This document shows, piece after piece, positions 48,957 through 62,700 of a stretch of 64,000 nt of DNA. Position numbers and translations under genes: made by a program. Each line of letters starts with the position of its first letter. The first letter of the stretch is position 1. This DNA comes from Aspidapion aeneum (lineage: Eukaryota; Arthropoda; Insecta; Coleoptera; Brentidae), in contig OY755045.1 of the NCBI GenBank assembly GCA_963576565.1, positions 1,024,477 through 1,088,476 of the forward strand, written 5' to 3'. The notes below the pieces were generated by a model. It had not been told where the DNA came from. It saw nothing but the letters and a program-made list of their open reading frames with translations, and did not search any database.

Positions 48957-51900
48957 AAAATATAGTTCTTTATTATGAAGACCACCAAAAATGTTTCTCT
49001 AAGAATGAGGTCAAATTTTTGCAAAAAATTACAACAAATCTGATATTGTTAAGTTTATATTCAATTGTATTTTTTTCATTTGTAATTTTTAACAATTAAT
49101 ATAGAAATAAATAATCATAATTTATTAAAAATTGTTTCATAATTTTAGGTATACTATTTTATTTTCATGCAAATCGTTTTATAGGACTAAAGCAAAAAAA
49201 ATTGCTGACTAAATCAAGTTTTGTGCCTAAAATAATTAGTGATAGTCCATAGTACATTGGTCTATTTTTTTTGAGTGATGAGTAATAGGCTGAATTATTG
49301 TACAGTCCGGGACTTTTTAAATTGCCGGTGTATTTTTTTCTGTCAAAATTTATAATATAAAGATAATAGAAAAATATATTTTTATAATATGTATGTATAA
49401 AGAGAGAGGTAAGGTTTACTATTTTTTTGGTTTGGTTCAAACTGGGTTTCCTAATTTCAAATAGGATTCACTTTTATTTCCGAGCGCGGCCAATTAAAAA
49501 GTCCCCAACTGTACATATCTTTATCTTGCCAAGACAATTAACGTTTTCCTCTGCAAAAATTCTTGAAAGTGATTTCTAACAGAGTGCGCAGACATAGAAA
49601 TATTTTGAGCTTTGGAAAGACTAAACCAAGCATGATTTTTGGGGGACAATGTTGCCATTTACACTTTAAAATATTTTTTAAGCTACAAAAAAAAACTGCT
49701 GATTACTAATTTTTTACTGTTACTTTTGTCATCTCATAATTTATAAGATGAAAAAAGTAACAGTAAACAATTATTAAAATATAGTTCTTTATTATGAAGA
49801 CCACCAAAAAAAAGTAAAATTTTTGCAAAAAATTATGACAAATCTGATACTGTTAAGTTTAAGTTCACTATAATCTTCATGAATAATAATAATAATAATA
49901 ACCTTTCTTGTTTCTATAAATTGTATTTTTTTCATTTGTAATTTTTAACAATTAATATAGAAATAAATAATCATGATTTATTAAAAATTGTTTCATCATC
50001 TTAAGTATACTATTTTATTTTCATGCAAATCGTTTAATAGGACTAAAGCAAAACAAATTGCTGACTGAACCAAGTTTTGTGCCTAAAATAATTAATTTTT
50101 TTTGAGTGATGAGTAATAGGCTGAATTTTTGTACATATCTTTATCTTGCCAAGACAATTAACGTTTTCCTCTGCAAAAATTCTTGAAAGCGATTTCTAAC
50201 AGAGTGCGCGGACATAGAAATATTTCGAGCTTTGGAAAGACTAAACCAAGCATAATTTTTGGGGGACAATGTTGCCATTTACACTTTAAAATATTTTTTA
50301 AGCTACAAAAAAAAACTGCTGATGACTAATTTTTTACTGTTACTTTTGTCATCTAAAAAAGTAACAGTAAACAATTATTAAAATATAGTTCTTTATTATG
50401 AAGACCACCAAAAATGTTTCTCTAAGGAATGAGGTCGAATTTTTGCAAAAAATTACAACAAATCTGATATTGTTAAGTTTATATTCACTATAATCTTCAT
50501 GAATAATAATAATAATCACCTTTCTTGTTTCTATAAATTGTATTTTTTTCATTTGTAATTTTTAACAATTAATATAGAAATAAATAATCATAATTTATTA
50601 AAAATTGTTCCATCATCTTAAGTATACTATTTTATTTTCATGCAAATCTTTTAATAGGACTAAAGCAAAAAAAATTGCTGACTAAACCAAGTTTTGTGCC
50701 TAAAATAATTAGTGATAGTCCACAGTACACTGGTCTATTTTTTTGGGTGATGAGTAATAGGCTGAATTTTTGTACATATCTTTATCTTGCCAAGACAATT
50801 AACGTTTTCCTCTGCAACAATTCTTGAAAGTGATTTCTAACAGAGTGCGCGGACATAGAAATATTTCGAGCTTTGGAAAGACTAAACCAAGCATGATTTT
50901 TGGGGGACAATGTTGCCATTTACACTTTAAAATATTTTTTAAGCTACAAAAAAAAACTGCTGATTACTAATTTTTTACTGTTACTTTTGTTATCTTATAA
51001 TTTATAAGATGAAAAAAGTAACAGTCAACAATTATTAAAATATAGTTCTTTATTGTGAAGACCACCAAAAATGTTTCTCTAAGAATGAGGTTAAATTTTT
51101 GCAAAAAATTACAACAAATCTGATATTTTTAAGTTTAAGTTCACTATAATCTTCATGAATAATAATAATAATAATAACCTTTCTTGTTTCTATAAATTGT
51201 ATTTTTTCATTTGTAATTTTTAACAATTAATATAGAAATAAATAATCATAATTTATTAAAAATTGTTCCATCATCTTAAGTATACTATTTTATTTTCATG
51301 CAAATCGTTTAATAGGACTAAAGCAAAACAAATTGCTGACTAAACCAAGTTTTGTGCCTAAAATAATTAATTTTTTTTGAGTGATGAGTAATAGGCTGCA
51401 TTTTTGTACATATCTTTATCTTGCCAAGACAATTAACGTTTTCCTCTGCAAAAATTCTTGAAAGTGATTTCTAACAGAGTACGCAGACATAGAAATATTT
51501 TGAGCTTTGGAAAGACTAAACCAAGCATGATTTTTGGGGGACAATGTTGCCATTTACACTTTAAAATATTTTTTAAGCTACAAAAAAAAATAGCTGATTA
51601 CTAATTTTTTACTGTTACTTTTGTTATCTTATAATTTATAAGATGAAAAAAGTAACAGTCAACAATTATTAAAATATAGTTCTTTATTATGAAGACCACC
51701 AAAAAAAAGTAAAATTTTTGCAAAAAATTATGACAAATCTGATACTGTTAAGTTTAAGTTCACTATAATCTTCATGAATAATAATAATAATAATAACCTT
51801 TCTTGTTTCTATAAATTGTATTTTTTTCATTTGTAATTTTTAACAATTAATATAGAAATAAATAATCATGATTTATTAAAAATTGTTTCATCATCTTAAG

Positions 51901-54900
51901 TATACTATTTTATTTTCATGCAAATCGTTTAATAGGACTAAAGCAAAACAAATTGCTGACTGAACCAAGTTTTGTGCCTAAAATAATTAATTTTTTTTGA
52001 GTGATGAGTAATAGGCTGAATTTTTGTACATATCTTTATCTTGCCAAGACAATTAACGTTTTCCTCTGCAAAAATTCTTGAAAGCGATTTCTAACAGAGT
52101 GCGCGGACATAGAAATATTTCGAGCTTTGGAAAGACTAAACCAAGCATAATTTTTGGGGGACAATGTTGCCATTTACACTTTAAAATATTTTTTAAGCTA
52201 CAAAAAAAAACTGCTGATGACTAATTTTTTACTGTTACTTTTGTCATCTAAAAAAGTAACAGTAAACAATTATTAAAATATAGTTCTTTATTATGAAGAC
52301 CACCAAAAATGTTTCTCTAAGGAATGAGGTCGAATTTTTGCAAAAAATTACAACAAATCTGATATTGTTAAGTTTATATTCACTATAATCTTCATGAATA
52401 ATAATAATAATCACCTTTCTTGTTTCTATAAATTGTATTTTTTTCATTTGTAATTTTTAACAATTAATATAGAAATAAATAATCATAATTTATTAAAAAT
52501 TGTTCCATCATCTTAAGTATACTATTTTATTTTCATGCAAATCTTTTAATAGGACTAAAGCAAAAAAAATTGCTGACTAAACCAAGTTTTGTGCCTAAAA
52601 TAATTAGTGATAGTCCACAGTACACTGGTCTATTTTTTTTGAGTGATGAGTAATAGGCTGAATTTTTGTACATATCTTTATCTTGCCAAGACAATTAACG
52701 TTTTCCTCTGCAAAAATTCTTGAAAGTGATTTCTAACAGAGTGCGCGGACATAGAAATATTTCGAGCTTTGGAAAGACTAAACCAAGCATGATTTTTGGG
52801 GGACAATGTTGCCATTTACACTTTAAAATATTTTTTAAGCTACAAAAAAAAACTGCTGATTACTAATTTTTTACTGTTACTTTTGTTATCTTATAATTTA
52901 TAAGATGAAAAAAGTAACAGTCAACAATTATTAAAATATAGTTCTTTATTGTGAAGACCACCAAAAATGTTTCTCTAAGAATGAGGTTAAATTTTTGCAA
53001 AAAATTACAACAAATCTGATATTTTTAAGTTTAAGTTCACTATAATCTTCATGAATAATAATAATAATAATAACCTTTCTTGTTTCTATAAATTGTATTT
53101 TTTCATTTGTAATTTTTAACAATTAATATAGAAATAAATAATCATAATTTATTAAAAATTGTTCCATCATCTTAAGTATACTATTTTATTTTCATGCAAA
53201 TCGTTTAATAGGACTAAAGCAAAACAAATTGCTGACTAAACCAAGTTTTGTGCCTAAAATAATTAATTTTTTTTGAGTGATGAGTAATAGGCTGAATTTT
53301 TGTACATATCTTTATCTTGCCAAGACAATTAACGTTTTCCTCTGCAAAAATTCTTGAAAGTGATTTCTAACAGAGTACGCAGACATAGAAATATTTCGAG
53401 CTTTGGAAAGACTAAACCAAGCATGATTTTTGGGGGACAATGTTGCCATTTACACTTTAAAATATTTTTTAAGCTACAAAAAAAAATAGCTGATTACTAA
53501 TTTTTTACTGTTACTTTTGTTATCTTATAATTTATAAGATGAAAAAAGTAACAGTCAACAATTATTAAAATATAGTTCTTTATTATGAAGACCACCAAAA
53601 ATGTTTCTCTAAGAATGAGGTCAAATTTTTGCAAAAAATTACAACAAATCTTATATTGTTAAGTTTAAGTTCACTATAATCTTCATGAATAATAAAAATA
53701 ATAATAACCTTTCTTGTTTCTATAAATTGTATTTTTTTCATTTGTAATTTTTAACAATTAATATAGAAATAAATAATCATAATTTATTAAAAATTGTTTT
53801 ATCATCTTAAGTATACTATTTTATTTTCATGCAAATCGTTTAATAGGACTAAAGCAAAAAAAATTGCTGACTAAACCAAGTTTTGTGCCTAAAATAATTA
53901 GTGATAGTCCATAGTACATTGGTCTATTTTTTTTGAGTGATGAGTAATATGCTGAATTTTTGTACATATCTTTATCTTGCCAAGACAATTAACGTTTTCC
54001 TGTGCAAAAATTCTTGAAAGTGATTTCTAAGAGAGTGCGCGGACATAGAAATATTTTGAGCTTTGGAAAGACTAAATCCTAGCATGATTTTTGGGGGACA
54101 ATGTTGCCATTTACACTTTAAAATATTTTTTAAGCTACAAAAAAAAAATAGCTGATTACTAATTTTTTACTATTACTTTTGTTATCTTATAATTTATAAG
54201 ATGAAAAAAGTAACAGTCAACAATTATTAAAATATAGTTCTTTATTATGAAGACCACCAAAAATGTTTCTCTAAGAATGAAGTAAAATTTTTGCAAAAAA
54301 TTACAACAAATCTGATATTTTTAAGTTTAAGTTCACTATAATCTTCATGAATAATAAAAATAATAATAACCTTTCTTGTTTCTATAAATTGTATTTTTTT
54401 CATTTGTAATTTTTAACAATTAATATAGAAATAAATAATCATAATTTATTAAAAATTGTTCCATCATCTTAAGTATACTATTTTATTTTCATGCAAATCT
54501 TTTAATAGGACTAAAGCAAAAAAAATTGCTGACTAAATCAAGTTTTGGGCCTAAAATAATTAGTGATAGTCCACAGTACATTGGTCTATTTTTTTTGAGT
54601 GATGAGTAATATGCTGAATTTTTGTACATCTTGCCAAGACAATTAACGTTTTCCTCTGCAAAAATTCTTGAAAGTGATTTCTAACAGAGTGCGTAGACAT
54701 CGAAATATTTCGAGCTTTGGAAAGACTAAACCAAGCTTGATTTTTGGGGGACAATGTTGCCATTTACACTTTAAAATATTTTTTAAGCTACAAAAAAAAA
54801 CTGCTGATTACTAATTTTTTACTGTTACTTTTGTTATCTTATAATTTATAAGATGAAAAAAGTAACAGTCAACAATTATTAAAATATAGTTCTTTATTGT

Positions 54901-55805
54901 GAAGACCACCAAAAATGTTTCTCTAAGAATGAGGTTAAATTTTTGCAAAAAATTACAACAAATCTGATATTTTTAAGTTTAAGTTCACTATAATCTTCAT
55001 GAATAATAATAATAATAATAACCTTTCTTGTTTCTATAAATTGTATTTTTTCATTTGTAATTTTTAACAATTAATATAGAAATAAATAATCATAATTTAT
55101 TAAAAATTGTTCCATCATCTTAAGTATACTATTTTATTTTCATGCAAATCGTTTAATAGGACTAAAGCAAAACAAATTGCTGACTAAACCAAGTTTTGTG
55201 CCTAAAATAATTAATTTTTTTTGAGTGATGAGTAATAGGCTGAATTTTTGTACATATCTTTATCTTGCCAAGACAATTAACGTTTTCCTCTGCAAAAATT
55301 CTTGAAAGTGATTTCTAACAGAGTACGCAGACATAGAAATATTTCGAGCTTTGGAAAGACTAAACCAAGCATGATTTTTGGGGGACAATGTTGCCATTTA
55401 CACTTTAAAATATTTTTTAAGCTACAAAAAAAAAATAGCTGATTACTAATTTTTTACTATTACTTTTGTTATCTTATAATTTATAAGATGAAAAAAGTAA
55501 CAGTCAACAATTATTAAAATATAGTTCTTTATTATGAAGACCACCAAAATAGTTTCTCTAAGAATGAGGTCAAATTTTTGCAAAAAATTACAACAAATCT
55601 GATATTGTTAAGTTTAAGTTCACTATAATCTTCATGAATAATAAAAATTATAATAACCTTTCTTGTTTCTATAAATTGTATTTTTTTCATTTGTAATTTT
55701 TAACAATTAATATAGAAATAAATAATAATAATTTATTAAAAATTGTTTCATCATCTTAAGTATACTATTTTATTTTCATGCAACTCGTTTTATAGGACTA
55801 AAGCA
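48957..55805. repeat. Eleven-unit ~630-bp array derived from the CDKAL1 3' UTR
   Basis: The first unit starts 13 bp after the CDKAL1 stop codon. Unit starts ('aaaatatagttctttatt') lie at 48957, 49776, 50380, 51037, 51671, 52275, 52933, 53567, 54229, 54881 and 55516. Lengths 604, 657 and 634 recur in that order, giving a 1895-bp three-unit higher-order repeat (49776-51670 and 51671-53566). Each unit contains 'atagaaataaataat', so the AATAAA signal of the first unit (49106-49111) is multiplied. Small frames in the array are by-products. Confidence 0.96.
49303..49511. mobile_element. 209-bp TA-flanked MITE in the first 3' UTR unit
   Basis: TA|CAGTCCGGGACTTTTTAAAT...ATTAAAAAGTCCCCAACTG|TA. All other units read 'tttgtacatatc' at this site without insertion, so they act as empty sites and prove a single TA duplicated to two. 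Confidence 0.93.
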
Positions 55806-56325
55806 AAATAAATGTATCCATGAGGGATCTGATACCTTTCTAGCCAGCTTATTAGCACACTTCAAGTGAATCCATGATACTATATTAGCCTTGAAAACAG
55901 TTTTTTGTAAATATCTGAGAAACTGAAGCTCTTACGAAGTTTTTGGTTATAACACGACTTATTGAGCAAAATTTAGTTTACTATATTCCGAAAACTGTAT
56001 ATTAATACGATGCTCCATTAAAAAGTTAGCACTTTTTAAAGTTTTTTATTGTCAAAAACCTGTCATTAGCATAAATGGATTTTGACGAAAATCTTATCAG
56101 CTCGTAAGAGAGAATTTTATGAAAATCGGTTCAGCGGTTTAGGAGCTATCGTGTTACGGACAGAAATAAGATACACACACACACACACAGACAGACATCA
56201 CGACGATATTGCTAGGATAGGTCAAAATACACCCAAATAACACATTTTCGACGTTATCTCAAAAAAAAAAAATTTCGACGAAAATAATACCTTTCCTAGC
56301 CATTACTATGCGGGCTAGGAAGGTA
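55806..56325. mobile_element. Interspersed repeat GGATCTGATACCTT, uninterrupted copy
   Basis: Inserted in the last array unit: 'actaaagcaaaataa' continues after the element as 'cttgctgagtaaaccaag'. It contains 'cagcggtttaggagctatcg', a CA microsatellite (56172-56188) and the end 'gcgggctaggaaggta'. It matches the split copy at 7755-11029. Confidence 0.8.
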
Positions 56326-56880
56326 ACAACTTGCTGAGTAAACCAAGGTTTGTGCTTAAAATAATAAATAGAACCAAGTACAGCCAGTTAAGTAGATTTA
56401 AGTACATTAATTTTGAAAACTAAAAACATGCTACCGAAATAAGATACCATGTTTCACGTGACTAAAACTACTCCAAAATTTAAAAAAGTTAAGTATTAAA
56501 ACATAATTTAATGCCAAAAAAACAGTTCTTTAGTTAAAAAAGATTTAGTTATCCTAAATAGTCAGTCATTCCATATACAGTGAAACCTCTCATTGCGGAC
56601 ACCTCTATTAAGGGGACACTCCCTTTAGGCGGACAAATTTGTTAGAACCAAGCTTTTCCCTATTTCTTGTGGACAATTTTTTTGGTTAAAATAATTCTGA
56701 ACATGGGCATGAATATTATGTAGTATGTTGGCAACAACGCACTCTGCAACCGGGGAATTACCTCTTTCCGTTTTAGTGCGGAAACTAAATACTTCTGTCG
56801 TATTTACAACATATTTTATTCGGCGGGACTGCTGTGTTTTATTTTTATTGTTCAGTTGGCTAGTAATAGATCCCTTTGAA

Positions 56881-57018
56881 ATGGTGCCTAGTAAAAAACT
56901 TTTTAGTTTACGTGAAAAAATGGAAGTTGTTAACGTTTCGGAGAAGGAACATCTATCAACACGAAAGATCGCTGAAAAACTTAATATCGGAAAAACTAAA
57001 GCAGCAGAAATTAGTAAA
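56881..57018 (+). pseudogene. Pogo/Tigger transposase N-terminal helix-turn-helix fragment
   Basis: From ATG 56881 the frame reads [17 protein letters not shown], then SEKEHLSTRKIAEKLNIG and KTKAAEIS. This is the CENP-B/psq-type DNA-binding region at the start of Tigger transposases (ls.reKl.ii...e.g.s.r.iA..f.ig.stv). It is cut by the MITE at 57020. The DDE catalytic domain is absent. Confidence 0.8.
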
Positions 57019-57019
57019 T

Positions 57020-57933
57020 GGATGATTCTACCAAAATGGTGCTGTGGAGTGGGAATGCATATTTTTCAAACACAGACTGCAAATGAAGCATAGTTTTAGT
57101 TATAAGATTTAAAACGAAATGTTTTCTTTATGGAGCATTTGAGTTTAATGTATAAAAAAAATTGCAAGTTTATAATTTTTTTTTATTACAAAGCAAATAC
57201 CTCATTCCTCTGGTGTAGTCCCAAACCAAATATTAAAAACTCAGATTGAAAAAAATATCCTAATATTTAACCAAGTCTTAACTATTTATCAAAAAATTGA
57301 TAAAACTTAAGTTTGCAGTCATATTTTTGAAAATCCGAATTTACATTTTCTCCGAAAAATTTTACAATTTTAAACGTGCTCCATTTTTAACAACACAATA
57401 TTTGTGAATACCACCGGTTAATTTCTAGAGAAAGAGACGGCCCTGGATATCTAATTTACTTGTGAGGATGACAAGTTGTGACAGATTATGTCAACTTTAG
57501 TTTGGTTTAAGTTATAGATCTTTTTATTTTCTGCAGAAAATTAGTTTTTTTCAGAGATATCCAAAAGGAACGCTTTAATTATCATTCCTCTGGTAAGTAA
57601 ATATTCGACTGATATCAATAGTATAATTTTTTTGTTGATTGTTTTAAAATTATAAGTATAGGAACTTTGTTTATATAAAACTTAAGTTAGGTAGTCTAAA
57701 TAGATTTTAATTTAAATTGGAAAACCATTAAAAAACTCATTCCTCTGGTACTCATTCCTCTGGAATTTTTATGCAATAATTCCTAAAATTCGGGAAAATA
57801 AATGTTTCTTAGCTTACACCTAATTAGTTACATAAATTTAAAAAAACAAAATTATTTACTGTATGCTGTACTGTTATTTAAAGGTAATGACCAAAAATGA
57901 TATCTATATAGCCCACTTTTGGTAGAATCATCC
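57020..57933 (+). mobile_element. GGATGATTCTACC-family MITE, copy 3
   Basis: Same orientation and internal order as 38462-39384. The inverted ends GGATGATTCTACC and GGTAGAATCATCC are both present. Inside are repeated CATTCCTCTGG motifs (about 57202, 57586, 57737, 57752). Confidence 0.9.
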
Positions 57934-57940
57934 AAATATA

Positions 57941-58507
57941 CAGTGTGTCCACGTAAGTTGGCGGCATATGGGAAACTTTTTTATTATTAGCTTTACGAAA
58001 AAAAGTTATTCTTCATAAAAAGTTCTGCATGGTCCAAAACCTAAAATGCAACCATCAGATGTTAAATTTTTTCAGTCATATTACGAGGTTTGTCAAAAAA
58101 TGTGATTTTTGCTCTTGAGTAAAGTACCTTTCTTTTTGACAATATCGAAAATTGTTATAAAGAAAAGATGTTTAGAATTAAAAATAGCTTTCAAATATTC
58201 AACATTGTTTATTTACATTATTATTATTTGCATCCTAGATTAATTATGCTTTAATGTGCAAACTTAAATTTCCAACGTAATCGCAGAAAATGTAGAAAAA
58301 AATATTTTTTAATGTAAATAAACAATGTTGAATATTTGAAAGCTACTTTTAATTCTAAACATCTTTTCTTTATAACAATTTTCGATATTGTCAAAAAGAA
58401 AGGTACTTTACTCTGGAGCAAAAATCACATTTTTTGACAAACCTCGTAATATGACTGAAAAAATTTAACATCTGATGGTTGCATTTTAGGTTTTGGACCA
58501 TGCAGAA
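57941..58507. mobile_element. Fold-back element, right tip missing
   Basis: Starts TA|CAGTGTGTCCACGTAAGTTG. Arms 58020-58215 and 58305-58505 are reverse complements (for example 'aatattcaacattgtttatt'). The outer 60 bp of the right end are absent. It is related in its terminal word to the 7879-9394 family. Confidence 0.8.
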
Positions 58508-58991
58508 CTTAAAATTTCGCAGTTCTCTCTCATAAGCGGACACCTCCAATAAGCGGACAAAATCGACGAAACCGTAGGTGTCCGTTTATAGGTTTCACTG
58601 TAACTTTTTTGAGAAATAATGTCGCATTCGTTAGAATGGAATGGCTGTAATACTTAGCCGGTATTAGTGATAAAAATGATAGGTAGTACTCGTGTTTTTC
58701 TCAGACCAACTTGTATGATCTGAGGTAATAATTGACTTTTCTTTGGTTTAACTTTTTGTGTCACAAAAAAATTAAAAAAAAATTACGAGGTGTAACAATT
58801 ATATTTTAAGACTGGCCCCCGTATTAACAGGTTTTAAATCTCCACGCCTCGAGCGGTTGGAGTTATTCACCTTGATGTGCGTTCTACTACCGCGCGCAAT
58901 CATGTCGTTTTTCCTCTGCTAGTTTGGCTTACCCAGTGGTTTGAAGCGGATCGTGCATAGCTCATTTGGCGGAATTACGACAAACGGAAAA

Positions 58992-59420
<429 letters not shown>

Positions 59421-59623
59421 ACCACCTTGTATACTTTATGTTTCGCCGATGATCAGATAGTAGTGGCTCAGGATTATGGGCCGAAGAAAACGAGGACGGC
59501 CAAGGAGAAGCTGGAGAGAAGGAATAGACAGTGAAATAAGAATAAGAGGCCTAGATGGTGAATTATGGGCAAACAGAAACGAGTGGAGATTGGGTATCGG
59601 TAGACGTAGAACGTTGTAAACCG

Positions 59624-59625
<2 letters not shown>
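59421..59625 (+). pseudogene. Non-LTR retrotransposon 3' remnant with AT tail
   Basis: A frame near 59426 reads LYTLCFADDQIVVAQD, the reverse transcriptase FADD catalytic box. After a deletion and frame change, 59476-59619 reads MGRRKRGRPRRSWREGI, DSEIRIRGLDGELWANRNEW and RLGIGRRRTL then stop. This is the common C-terminal end of insect non-LTR elements. An (AT)n tract at 59626-59680 follows, as expected for a 3' tail. Confidence 0.75.

Positions 59626-59680
<55 letters not shown>
59626..59680. repeat. (AT)n microsatellite
   Basis: About 27 AT dinucleotides directly after the non-LTR remnant. Confidence 0.95.
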
Positions 59681-59687
<7 letters not shown>

Positions 59688-59706
59688 TTTACACCAGTCT
59701 TATAAT

Positions 59707-59712
59707 TTTATT
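59707..59712 (-). promoter_or_regulatory. Candidate poly(A) signal of the UCKL1-like gene
   Basis: TTTATT on the plus strand is AATAAA on the minus strand, 75 bp after the minus-strand stop codon at 59787-59789. Confidence 0.5.
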
Positions 59713-59786
59713 GTCACACCTCGTAGAAAAAGAAAAAAAGCTACTGTAAATATACCCGTCCAGTTCTTCTTAATTCTTATAATTAT

Positions 59787-62700
59787 TTAAATTGCCGTTT
59801 GTAGTTCGCTTGGTTCGGTGCCAAAGTATCTGTCGCCAAAGTTACCAATGCCTGGCAACACGTAAAATTTCTCGTTTATCTCTGGGTCTATTGCTGTTGT
59901 GACTATTTGTATTTTTGGGAAAGCGTAGGCTATGGTTCGAACTCCGACGTCTGCCATTAAAAGTGACACCTAAAAAAGTATAAAATTAAAAACATCGGTA
60001 AAAGGGCTCTGTAACGAATGGCGCGTGTTCAAAATAGCGCGTGTTCAAAATAGCGCGTATCAAAATAGCGCGGATTCAAAATAGCGCGTATTACAATAGC
60101 GCGTGTTTAAAATAGCGTGTGTTCAAAATAGCGCGTATCATAACGGCGCGTGATCAGAATAGCGCGTATCATAATGGCGCGTGTTCAAAATAGCGCGTAT
60201 CAAAACAGCGCGTATCAAAATGGCGCGTGTTCAAAATAGCGCGTGTTCAAAATAGCGCGTATCAAAATAGCGCGGATTCAAAATAGCGCGTGTTTAAAAT
60301 GGCGTGTGTTCAAAATAGCGCGTATCATAACGGCGCGTGATCAGAATAGCGCGTATCAGAATGGCGCGTGTTCAAAATAGCGCGTATCAAAACAGCGCGT
60401 ATCAAAATGGCGCGTGTTCAAAATAGCGCGTATTCAAAATAGCGCGTATCACAATAGCGCGTGTTTAAAATAGCGTGTGTTCAAAATAGCGCGTATCATA
60501 ACGGCGCGTGATCAGAATAGCGCGTATCATAATGGCGCGTGTTCAAAATAGCGCGTATCAAAACAGCGCGTAACAAAATGGCGCGTGTTCAAAATAGCGC
60601 GTGTTCAAAATAACGCGGATTCAAAATAGCGCGTGTTTAAAATAGCGTGTGTTCAAAATAGCGCGTATCATAACGGCGCGTGATCAGAATAGCGCGTATC
60701 ATAATGGCGCGTGTTCAAAATAGCGCGTATCAAAACAGCGCGTATCAAAATGGCGCGTGTTCAAAATAGCGCGTATCAAAATAGCGCGGATTCAAAATAG
60801 CGCGTGTTTAAAATAGCGTGTGTTCAAAATAGCGCGTATCATAACGGCGCGTGATCAGAATAGCGCGTATCATAATGGCGCGTGTTCAAAATAGCGCGTA
60901 TCAAAACAGCGCGTATCAAAATGGCGCGTGTTCAAAATAGCGCGTGTTCAAAATAGCGCGTATCAAAATAGCGCGGATTCAAAATAGCGCGTGTTCAAAA
61001 TAGCGCGTATCAAAATAGCGTGGATTCAAAATAACGCGTGTTTAAAATAGCGTGTGTTCAAAATAGCGCGTATCATAACGGCGCGTGATCAGAATACCGC
61101 GTATCATAATGGCGCGTGTTCAAAATAGCGCGTATCAAAACAGCGCGTATCAAAATGGCGCGTGTTCAAAATAGCGCGTATTAAAATAGCGCGGATTCAA
61201 AATAGCGCGTATTACAATAGCGCGTGTTTAAAATAGCGTGTGTTCAAAATAGCGCGTATCATAACGGCGCGTGATTAAAATAGCGCGTATCATAATGGCG
61301 CGTGTTCAAAATAGCGCGTATCAAAACAGCGCGTATCAAAATGGCGCGTGTTTAAAATAGCGCGTGTTCAAAATAGCGCGTATCAAAATAGCGCGGATTC
61401 AAAATAGCGCGTATTACAATAGCGCGTGTTTAAAATAGCGTGTGTTCAAAATAGCGCGTATCATAACGGCGCGTGATCAGAATAGCGCGTATCATAATGG
61501 CGCGTGTTCAAAATAGCGCGTATCAAAACAGCGCGTATTACAATAGCGCGTGTTTAAAATAGCGTGTGTTCAAAATAGCGCGTATCATAACGGCGCGTGA
61601 TCAGAATAGCGCGTATCATAATGGCGCGTGTTCAAAATAGCGCGTATCAAAACAGCGCGTATCAAAATGGCGCGTGTTCAAAATAGCGCGTATCAAAATA
61701 GCGCGGATTCAAAATAGCGCGTATTACAATAGCGCGTGTTTAAAATAGCGTGTGTTCAAAATAGCGCGTATCATAACGGCGCGTGATCAGAATAGCGCGT
61801 ATCATAATGGCGCGTGTTCAAAATAGCGCGTATCAAAACAGCGCGTATTACAATAGCGCGTGTTTAAAATAGCGTGTGTTCAAAATAGCGCGTATCATAA
61901 CGGCGCGTGATCAGAATAGCGCGTATCATAATGGCGCGTGTTCAAAATAGCGCGTATCAAAACAGCGCGTATCAAAATGGCGCGTGTTCAAAATAGCGCG
62001 TATTCAAAATAGCGCGTATCACAATAGCGCGTGTTTAAAATAGCGTCTGTTCAAAATAGCGCGTCTGAAAATAGCGTGTCTAAAAATACCGCGTTTTGAA
62101 AGATCGCCATCACAAACGTCGCTGTTACCAAATATTTCGAGTAAGGGGTGGTTTTGTTTCCACGCCCTTAGTTAAGTTTTTGAACTACAAAACATTTTTA
62201 TTTTATTTTATTTATTTATTTTTTTGAAATTTGATTTCAACCCGGTGTTAGAAATAAATAACACTCGGTACCTTGGGATAAGAAAACCAGATATGTTTTT
62301 TGCTTATGCGGAAAAACATAACAGAAATATTAGTGCGGTTAAAACCATAAAACATATAAAAGCTAAACAAGGAGTTAACAACGCCGAACGAAGACATACT
62401 CCATTCCCATGGTACCCTTCCTTTTAAAGAAAACACCATCGAGGTAAGTCATTATTTTCAAACATAACTCTTTTTAGCTCCTTTTCTCTCCTTTTTATAC
62501 CCATTAAGGGTCGTTCGCCCACCTCACCGCGTCAGCTGAAATTACGCTCTGTTGTTCCCGCGATCCCTATTGTTTACAGTAGGTGTCCGATTGAGTGGTA
62601 GCTCCATAGCTCCTTAGCGAAGAAGCTATTACACACTGGGCCCGTTTCAAGGGGTCTCTTTCTAACATATTTAGAAAAAAAAAAAACTTTCCTGACTTTT

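Larger units (their letters stand above)
56578..58600 (+). mobile_element. Pogo/Tigger-type DNA transposon with two nested insertions
   Basis: The ends CAGTGAAACCTCTCATTG and the inverse ...GGTTTCACTG are flanked by TA. Both ends carry 'gcggacacct' blocks. The element keeps only the 5' part of its transposase gene; the GGATGATTCTACC MITE (57020-57933) and a fold-back (57941-58507) fill the centre. Confidence 0.9.

Noticed and set aside
60018..62090. CRISPR-like regular repeats
   Set aside because: The units are contiguous 15-19-bp variants without unique spacers, and the sequence is clearly eukaryotic.
62224..62427. 67-residue frame in the centre of the AGCGCG transposon as a transposase
   Set aside because: No DDE, zinc-finger or hAT dimerisation motif can be seen; too short to call.
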